Shown here one piece after another: positions 1 through 4,849 of a stretch of DNA of 15,913 bases. How positions within the stretch are numbered: the stretch's first letter is position 1; the number at the start of each line of letters is the position of its first letter. The notes beneath the pieces were generated by a model that had not been told where the DNA came from, searched no databases, and saw only the letters and a list, made by a program, of their open reading frames with translations. The position numbers and the translations under genes are program-made. The DNA is from Candidatus Galligastranaerophilus gallistercoris (GTDB lineage: Bacteria; Cyanobacteriota; Vampirovibrionia; Gastranaerophilales; Gastranaerophilaceae): contig DVJH01000152.1 in the NCBI GenBank assembly GCA_018710795.1, positions 1 to 15,913 on the forward strand. Reading direction: 5' to 3'.

Positions 1-123
1 TGCTCTGTTTGCATGTTCTCTGACATCGGTTACTATAGTTGGTATAAGAAATGCCGCAACAACGCCTAAAATCGTCATTGTAAGAAGCGCTTCCGCGAGG
101 GTAAACCCCTTTATCTTTTTCAT
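1..123 (-). CDS. prepilin-like protein, N-terminal fragment (cut by window edge)
   Basis: The gene runs off the left edge; only the first 41 codons are present. It encodes a type IV prepilin leader: short basic MKKIKG, then FTLAEALL and a hydrophobic helix ending in IPTIVTDVREHA. Prepilin peptidase should cut between G6 and F7, and the conserved Glu (mature position 5) is present. The start at 123 is supported by GAAAGG at 130-135, 6 nt upstream. It lies 18 nt downstream of the next prepilin gene's stop, so the two are probably co-transcribed. Its 123 bases match positions 1228-1350 of that gene with only three differences, all synonymous. The product is presumably an exported filament or pseudopilus subunit; the C-terminal domain cannot be judged. 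Confidence 0.85.
   Translation of the reverse strand, partial: MKKIKGFTLAEALLTMTILGVVAAFLIPTIVTDVREHANRA
1..123. repeat. direct repeat copy A of prepilin 5' end (copy B 1228-1350)
   Basis: Positions 1-123 and 1228-1350 are the same sequence except at three positions. On the coding strand the differences are CCA/CCC, ACT/ACA and GGG/GGA, all third-codon and silent. The repeat may extend left of the window, since copy A is cut at base 1. Just upstream of the start codons the copies diverge apart from the GAAAGG ribosome site. Confidence 0.9.
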
Positions 124-141
124 AAAATGCCTTTCATTAAA

Positions 142-1350
142 CTATTGTTTGTAAGTACAGATAACCCCGCCGCTTTGGTTCATACTGTCGGTATTTTTAA
201 CGCCGAGGGTTTTCATATAAATTTCCGTCCATTTTGAAGGAGAATGAGAATATACAATGCTTTTTGCCTGTCCTTCGCTTATGCTTGCGGGAAGCAGCCT
301 TGAATTAATAATCATCGAAAACATCTCTTCGGCGGTAGGAATTCCTTCGTTTCCGTTTGCGGAATTATTAAGGCAGAATTGTTCCGCTTCTTCAAGCGTA
401 TAATTCTTTTCAAAATCATAGTTGCCCGCAAAAACCGGTACCGTAACTTTTGGTTTTTTACCGAAAAATACCGTTGCAAAGCCTACATCGTTTCCGATTA
501 TATTGGGAGGAGTTGCCCCGTTAACATCGTATACGATATTAATACAGGCAGGAGAATAAATCATAAATTCATTATCCTGATTTTTTACATATTCGCTTGC
601 AGAATCCGCGCAATAAGGGCTGTATGATAAAATCATTGAAATGCCGTTTTGGGTTTTAAGGCTCCAGGGTGCAATGGAAGCGTGCATCGCTGCCGCAGCA
701 ACGTTCGGATTATTTTTAATTGATGCAATATATGATGCCTGAGCCAAATCCATTACACTAAATGTATTTACAAGATCATAATCACGATATGCTTCACCCT
801 TAAGCCAGCCGCAATCCTGATAAGATTTGCTTATTTTCTCCAATATTTCATCATAATCGGGAACCCTCAGGGAATTTGCGCTCAGAGAATGTTTAAGGCT
901 GATATTTGAAATTACGTCTTTATATTTTAAAAGAGTACTTTTGGAGTTATCCGCAAGCACGGGCTGTTTAGCAGAAGCCGGTTTTGGCATTTGATCGTAT
1001 AAAAGAATTTCTACATCGCCGGGGCTGCATATTTTTGCAAATTTCATATAATTTGCAAGATGATATACTATAAATTCGCCCGTGGGTTCATTTGTTCTGT
1101 TTTCAAACCTTATATACTGGCTTCCGTTGCTGTTATTTCTTACTTCCCTGTTCCAGCTTATTCTGTTTTCAAGCATAACCATATGGCTTAGGGCATTTGA
1201 AATGTCAACAGCCATTGCCTGTCTTCTTGCTCTGTTTGCATGTTCTCTGACATCGGTTACTATTGTGGGTATAAGAAATGCCGCAACAACGCCTAAAATC
1301 GTCATTGTAAGAAGCGCTTCCGCGAGGGTAAATCCCTTTATCTTTTTCAT
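142..1350 (-). CDS. prepilin-like protein with N-terminal cleavage/methylation motif
   Basis: 402-residue type IV pilin/type II pseudopilin-like protein. The leader MKKIKG is followed by FTLAEALLTMTILG and a hydrophobic helix to about residue 31. G6 is the expected cleavage site, with Glu at mature +5. At 402 residues it is much longer than a typical 150-residue pilin. The exported part carries six cysteines (108, 180, 247, 269, 326, 398) that align with six in the neighbour at 1496-3166, consistent with three disulfides (inference). A shared motif DVNG..PN..G.DVG lies at about 275-290, followed by FATVFFGKKP. The in-frame GTG at 1368 is rejected because it overlaps the Shine-Dalgarno GAAAGGTG (1359-1366), which sits 8 nt before ATG 1350. 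It has its own promoter at 1408-1436 and leads into the fragment at 1-123. Filament partner and substrate are unknown. Confidence 0.9.
   Translation of the reverse strand: MKKIKGFTLAEALLTMTILGVVAAFLIPTIVTDVREHANRARRQAMAVDISNALSHMVMLENRISWNREVRNNSNGSQYIRFENRTNEPTGEFIVYHLANYMKFAKICSPGDVEILLYDQMPKPASAKQPVLADNSKSTLLKYKDVISNISLKHSLSANSLRVPDYDEILEKISKSYQDCGWLKGEAYRDYDLVNTFSVMDLAQASYIASIKNNPNVAAAAMHASIAPWSLKTQNGISMILSYSPYCADSASEYVKNQDNEFMIYSPACINIVYDVNGATPPNIIGNDVGFATVFFGKKPKVTVPVFAGNYDFEKNYTLEEAEQFCLNNSANGNEGIPTAEEMFSMIINSRLLPASISEGQAKSIVYSHSPSKWTEIYMKTLGVKNTDSMNQSGGVICTYKQ
1228..1350. repeat. direct repeat copy B of prepilin 5' end (copy A 1-123)
   Basis: Second copy of the 123-base direct repeat, coding residues 1-41 of the 402-residue prepilin. 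The copies are in the same orientation about 1.1 kb apart, so recombination between them would remove one gene in frame. Confidence 0.9.
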
Positions 1351-1407
1351 ATATAAAACACCTTTCACTATAAACCGAAAAAAATTGTATACAAATTATA
1401 TATTCCC

Positions 1408-1436
1408 ATTTTAACAGTTTTTTATGCATTTTTCAA
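1408..1436 (-). promoter_or_regulatory. predicted sigma70-type promoter for the two left prepilin genes
   Basis: On the minus strand, TTGAAA (-35, 1431-1436) is followed after 17 bp by TAAAAT (-10, 1408-1413). It lies between the upstream terminator and the ATG at 1350, giving a leader of roughly 50 nt. The same -10 hexamer and spacing occur before the third prepilin gene. Confidence 0.6.
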
Positions 1437-1465
1437 TTTTTCGGCGCTTGGAATTTATGCATAAT

Positions 1466-1490
1466 AAAAAGACCCTTTAAGGGTCTTTTT
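1466..1490 (-). terminator. intrinsic terminator after the 556-residue prepilin gene
   Basis: A perfect 25-base inverted repeat with 12-base arms and one central base. In practice it is a 10 bp stem (arm AAAAAGACCC) with a 5-nt loop. It starts 6 bases past the stop codon at 1496. Reading on the minus strand the stem ends in TTTTTATTAT, a good U tract. It separates this gene from the two downstream prepilin genes. Confidence 0.85.
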
Positions 1491-1495
1491 ATTTT

Positions 1496-3166
1496 TTATT
1501 TATAAGTACAAATCGCAAAGCCGCTTGAACCCGAGCCTAAATCATCTTTATACCAGGGGTTCGGCTGCGTATTATATACGCCCGAATTGGTGGAAATCCC
1601 CGAGATTGATTTGGGAAGAAGATGGCTGTTAATTAACAGTGAAATATATTCTTCACCCGAAGGAATTTCTTCTTCGCCGCCCGAAGAATTTTGCAGGCAA
1701 TAGCGGCTGGCTTCATCTCTTGAATTAAAAGAAACGGGGGGTTTATCGGCATTATCTTCATCAACTCCGTAGTTTGCCGTAAATACGGGAGAAGCTATCG
1801 TCGGTTTTTTACCGAAAAATACCGTCATAAAGCCTACGTCTCTGCCCACTATATTAGGCGTATTTTCTCCGTTAACATCATATATGATGTTTAAACACCC
1901 CGGCGCCTGCACACCGCCTTGATTATTATTACCTTTTAATTTTAAGTATTCGCTCGGCGTATTTGCACAGTGGGGGTTATATGATATGAGCATTGCAACG
2001 CCGCCCTGCGTAATTGCCGCCCAAGTGCCGTTCGTGGATGCGTTGCTTACGCCGCCGAATTTAAGCATTTTATCATAAGATTCTTTTGCCGCGGTTTCAA
2101 TGGCAAATGTTTGAAGCATATCGTAATCACGGTATTTGTATCCTTGAATCCAGCCGCAATCATATATGGATTTTGTGTATTCTTCGCCTTCTTCCATATC
2201 ATCCGAATCAATAGCCATAATGTTCAGACTGCTGTATAAACCGATGCTTGAATAAAGGCTTTGGTTTGCAACTTTGGATAAATTAATTCTTTTTGCATTA
2301 TCTGCAAGCTGCGTTAAACCGCTGTCGCTTTTTTTATTCTTATTCTTATTATTATTTTTATTGTTATTTTTGTTTCCGTTGTTATTTTTATTGCCGTTAT
2401 TTCCGTTTCCGTTGTTTTTATCTTTCCAATCATCATAATAACCTTCATCGTTTAAGTTTCGGCAAAGCTGGTGATCGGGTTTTCTGTCGCAGAATTTGGT
2501 ATTATTCATACAGCCCTGACATTCGGGTCTGTGTGCGGCTTGACCGCTTGAACCGCAATATTTTGTACAATCGGTTTCCGGAAAGTCAACATCGCATTCC
2601 TGGCATTCGGGTCTGAAAACGGAAAACGCATATTTTCCGCAATACGTGCTGCAAGGATCGACATCGGGATAATTTGCCCCGTGTTCGCATATATTACATA
2701 CCATCTGCTGCTCTGCTGTAGTGGGGTGTCCGCAAAAACTGGGGCACTTCATAGGATCGTCGTCATCGGGATCCCATTGCGGAGGTTCAGGCTCCGGTTC
2801 CGGTTCGGGATCGGGCTGCGGCGGATTAACTTCGGGCTCATCCGGTTCAGGGTCGGGTTCCGTTATTGTGGCGCCCGGAGAACAAATTCTTAAAAATTTC
2901 ATATAATTTGACATATGATTAACGATAAAATCACCCGTAGGCTCATTTGACAGTGTTTCACTTTCGGATTTATTTATCCTGCTTTCGGTCAGTGCCATTT
3001 CATTTAAAACGCTTGCAAGTTCAAGCGCAAGAGTTTGTTTTTTAGCTTTAAAAGCACTTTCTTTAACGTCCGTTATAATAGTAGGAAGTATCATTGCCGC
3101 AATTACGCCGATTACGGTCAAAGTTAAAAGCGCTTCGGCCAGAGTAAAAGCCCGTATCTTTTTCAT
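1496..3166 (-). CDS. large prepilin-like protein with Cys-rich, Pro/Glu-rich and Asn/Lys-rich insertion
   Basis: 556-residue relative of the protein at 142-1350. The leader MKKIRA is followed by FTLAEALLTLTVIG and a hydrophobic helix to about 31. The residue before the cleavage site is Ala (A6), not the usual Gly. The segment NEPTGDF..ICSPG (75-98) and the C-terminal part from LADN (287) onward match the neighbour, including six cysteines (95, 337, 400, 424, 490, 553) and DVNG..PN..G.DVG (430-445). Between them sit about 190 extra residues. These are an acidic Pro/Glu/Asp stalk (103-139), three repeats of C-x3-C-G-x10-C-x2-C (141-219) with two further cysteines (226, 235), and an Asn/Lys/Gly-rich linker (about 250-280). 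The start at 3166 is supported by GAAAGGC about 5 nt upstream. It has its own promoter and terminator. The product is probably an exported surface or pseudopilus subunit; the function of the insertion is unknown. Confidence 0.9.
   Translation of the reverse strand: MKKIRAFTLAEALLTLTVIGVIAAMILPTIITDVKESAFKAKKQTLALELASVLNEMALTESRINKSESETLSNEPTGDFIVNHMSNYMKFLRICSPGATITEPDPEPDEPEVNPPQPDPEPEPEPEPPQWDPDDDDPMKCPSFCGHPTTAEQQMVCNICEHGANYPDVDPCSTYCGKYAFSVFRPECQECDVDFPETDCTKYCGSSGQAAHRPECQGCMNNTKFCDRKPDHQLCRNLNDEGYYDDWKDKNNGNGNNGNKNNNGNKNNNKNNNKNKNKKSDSGLTQLADNAKRINLSKVANQSLYSSIGLYSSLNIMAIDSDDMEEGEEYTKSIYDCGWIQGYKYRDYDMLQTFAIETAAKESYDKMLKFGGVSNASTNGTWAAITQGGVAMLISYNPHCANTPSEYLKLKGNNNQGGVQAPGCLNIIYDVNGENTPNIVGRDVGFMTVFFGKKPTIASPVFTANYGVDEDNADKPPVSFNSRDEASRYCLQNSSGGEEEIPSGEEYISLLINSHLLPKSISGISTNSGVYNTQPNPWYKDDLGSGSSGFAICTYK
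2330..2416 (-). repeat. low-complexity Asn/Lys/Gly coding repeat
   Basis: Codes residues 251-279 of the large prepilin-like protein, almost entirely N, K and G in short units such as NNGNK and NNNK. It likely forms a flexible basic linker. The underlying DNA is short-period AAT/AAC/AAA codon repetition and so prone to length change. Confidence 0.8.
2510..2746 (-). repeat. three tandem C-x3-C-G-x10-C-x2-C protein repeats
   Basis: Cysteines fall at residues 141/145/157/160, 172/176/188/191 and 200/204/216/219 of the large prepilin-like protein. Spacing inside each unit is identical, and Gly always follows the second Cys. Units 2 and 3 also share PECQ before the last Cys. The linkers between units are 11 and 8 residues. 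A partial fourth unit may follow (C226, C235). Confidence 0.9.
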
Positions 3167-3210
3167 AAACTGCCTTTCAAATAAAACTTGGTAATATAAT
3201 CAATAATTTC

Positions 3211-3239
3211 ATTTTATCAGTTTGCACAATCGTTTGCAA
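3211..3239 (-). promoter_or_regulatory. predicted promoter for the 556-residue prepilin gene
   Basis: Minus strand TTGCAA (-35, 3234-3239), 17 bp, then TAAAAT (-10, 3211-3216), about 45 nt before the ATG at 3166. It lies in the 135 bp divergent gap with the nucleoside transporter gene. It matches the arrangement of the promoter at 1408-1436. Confidence 0.6.
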
Positions 3240-3269
3240 TTAAGTTATCCATATTTCAAATATTTGATT

Positions 3270-3275
3270 TATAAT
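3270..3275 (+). promoter_or_regulatory. possible -10 element for the nucleoside transporter gene
   Basis: TATAAT on the plus strand, 27 bp before the TTG start at 3302. I see no convincing -35 at 16-18 bp spacing, so this is tentative. Confidence 0.35.
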
Positions 3276-3301
3276 TATTTAAAAAGCGAAAGGAAGTCAT
3301 T

Positions 3302-4576
3302 TTGGAAAGATTTACTGGACTGATTGGAATTGTAGTAATAGTAGGCATTTGTTATTTAATGTCGAATAATAAAAAGAAAATTAATTTAAAAACGGTTTTA
3401 ACGGGGTTTATTCTTCAATTTTTACTTGCAATTTTTGTCCTTAAGGTTCCTTTGGGGCAGAATATTTTAAGTTTTATATCGAAAGGGATTGAAAAAATTC
3501 TCCAATTTTCAAATTCGGGGGCGGATTTTGTATTCGGATTTTTAAATAATTCCCCCGATAAAATAAACGAGCTTTTTTATGACGGAGCGGCATTTGTTTT
3601 CTCGATTAAATTAATCGCAACAATAATTTTTATTCTGGCTATAGTAAATATTCTTTATTATTTCGGCATTATGCAAAAAGTTGTCCAATTTTTTGCAAAA
3701 ATTATGTATAAAATTATGGATGTATCGGGCGCAGAAGCATTATCCAACATTGCAAGCGTTTTTGTCGGGCAGGTTGAAGCACAGATTATGATACGCCCTT
3801 ATTTAAAATCGGCGACAAAATCGGAATTATTGGCTTCCATGACAGGCTCCATGGCATGCATTGCGGGCGGAGTTATGGCAATTTATATTGCAATGGGTGT
3901 TCCCGCACAATTTCTTCTTGCCGCATCAATTATGGCAGCCCCCGGGGCGCTTGCGGTTGCAAAAATCATATACCCCGAAGATGAAGAAAGCCAGACCAAA
4001 GACGAAGTTAAAGTTATAGTCGAAAGAACCCATGTAAATTTAATTGATTCAATTGCAAACGCAGCCTCTGACGGTATGAAGGTATCTTTAAACGTTATTG
4101 CGATGTTAATTGCATTATTATCTTTAATTGCAATGGCGGATTGGTGTCTTGCAAAAATCGGATTATTTTTATTTGATTACTGCCACATCCACCTTTCTTT
4201 CATTGATTTATCCGATTTGAGCATAAAATCGCTTTTGGGCGCAATTTTTTCTTTGTTTGCGTTTATTATGGGTGTACCCTTTGAAAATATAACTCAAGTG
4301 GGTGCGCTGATGGGAGAAAAGCTTGTTTTAAATGAATTTATCGCATATACGGATTTAATTCAGATGAAAGAATGCTTAACACCCAAAGCAATAACAATTG
4401 CAAGCATTGCACTATGCGGCTTTGCAAACTTCGGCTCGATTGCAATCCAAATCGGAGGCATCGGAGAACTTGCCCCCACAAGAAGAGGGGACATTGCAAA
4501 ACTCGGCATAAAAGCATTAATTGCAGGGACTTTTGCTTCATATATTTCAGCCTGTATGGCAGGGATTTTAATGTAA
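3302..4576 (+). CDS. nupC: concentrative nucleoside transporter (CNT/NupC family)
   Basis: 424-residue inner-membrane symporter that takes up nucleosides using a cation gradient (family knowledge). It aligns end to end with bacterial CNT proteins. The N-terminus MERFTGLIGIVVI and the segment LSNNKKKIN are typical, which supports the TTG start at 3302; AAAGGAAG lies 5 nt upstream. The HP1 hairpin reads GQVEAQIMIRPYL (156-168). The second half has GVPFENITQVG (324-334, Glu328) and GFANFGSI (373-380), matching the Glu, Phe, Asn and Ser that bind ribose in characterised CNTs. The usual GQTEA has Val158 in place of Thr, which could affect base recognition. It is followed 13 nt later by a small gene likely in the same transcript and is divergent from the prepilin cluster. 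The family is certain; substrate preference is not. The symbol is used in the broad family sense. Confidence 0.92.
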   Translation: MERFTGLIGIVVIVGICYLMSNNKKKINLKTVLTGFILQFLLAIFVLKVPLGQNILSFISKGIEKILQFSNSGADFVFGFLNNSPDKINELFYDGAAFVFSIKLIATIIFILAIVNILYYFGIMQKVVQFFAKIMYKIMDVSGAEALSNIASVFVGQVEAQIMIRPYLKSATKSELLASMTGSMACIAGGVMAIYIAMGVPAQFLLAASIMAAPGALAVAKIIYPEDEESQTKDEVKVIVERTHVNLIDSIANAASDGMKVSLNVIAMLIALLSLIAMADWCLAKIGLFLFDYCHIHLSFIDLSDLSIKSLLGAIFSLFAFIMGVPFENITQVGALMGEKLVLNEFIAYTDLIQMKECLTPKAITIASIALCGFANFGSIAIQIGGIGELAPTRRGDIAKLGIKALIAGTFASYISACMAGILM

Positions 4577-4589
4577 AAAGGGAAAAATT

Positions 4590-4766
4590 ATGGCAATAAT
4601 TGAAGAGACGATAGAGATTGAATACGATAAAGAATTTCCTCCGAAAGTAAACCCTATTGAAGAATTTATCAAACAAAAAGGCATAAACCCCGTAAGATAT
4701 TCTCTTATCAGTATAGACAGGGCTAAAAATAAAATTAAACTCGGAATCTCCGGCATTAAAGATTAA
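4590..4766 (+). CDS. 58-residue protein of unknown function
   Basis: Short open frame starting MAIIEETIEIEYDKEF and ending KIKLGISGIKD with TAA at 4764-4766. AAGGG lies 7 nt upstream of the ATG, and the gene begins 13 nt after the nucleoside transporter stop, so it is probably co-transcribed. Composition is coding-like: charged, no low complexity, no signal peptide or membrane segment, no cysteines. It has an acidic N-terminal third and a basic C-terminal half, probably a small soluble alpha/beta fold. I do not recognise a family. The same bases carry an overlapping minus-strand open frame that has no ribosome site or context and is treated as a shadow. Confidence 0.65.
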   Translation: MAIIEETIEIEYDKEFPPKVNPIEEFIKQKGINPVRYSLISIDRAKNKIKLGISGIKD

Positions 4767-4849
4767 AATTATTAATTTTAGGTTAATTTTTGTAATATTT
4801 TTTAAAATCATTATTAAAATAAAAATATAAGAAAAGTTTGAGGTCGTTT

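Noticed and set aside
1351..1368. Longer N-terminus of the 402-residue prepilin from GTG at 1368
   Set aside because: The extra codons include the Shine-Dalgarno sequence and break the short basic leader shared by all three prepilins.
2330..2416. CRISPR or tandem DNA repeat array in the Asn/Lys stretch
   Set aside because: The periodicity is codon-level low complexity in an intact reading frame, without spacers or conserved repeat units.
2293..2893. Plus-strand open frames opposite the large prepilin, including a Gly/Ser-rich and a Tyr/Phe/Arg-rich peptide
   Set aside because: They are antisense shadows of the Pro/Glu and Asn/Lys low-complexity codons; no ribosome sites and biased composition.
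4764..4780. 17-base AT-only inverted repeat after the 58-residue gene
   Set aside because: Composed only of A and T with a one-base centre; too weak as a terminator and expected by chance in this composition.
4767..4849. Search for CIRCE or a heat-shock sigma promoter before clpB
   Set aside because: No TTAGCACTC-N9-GAGTGCTAA repeat and no convincing -35/-10 pair with 16-18 bp spacing was found; only AT-rich sequence.
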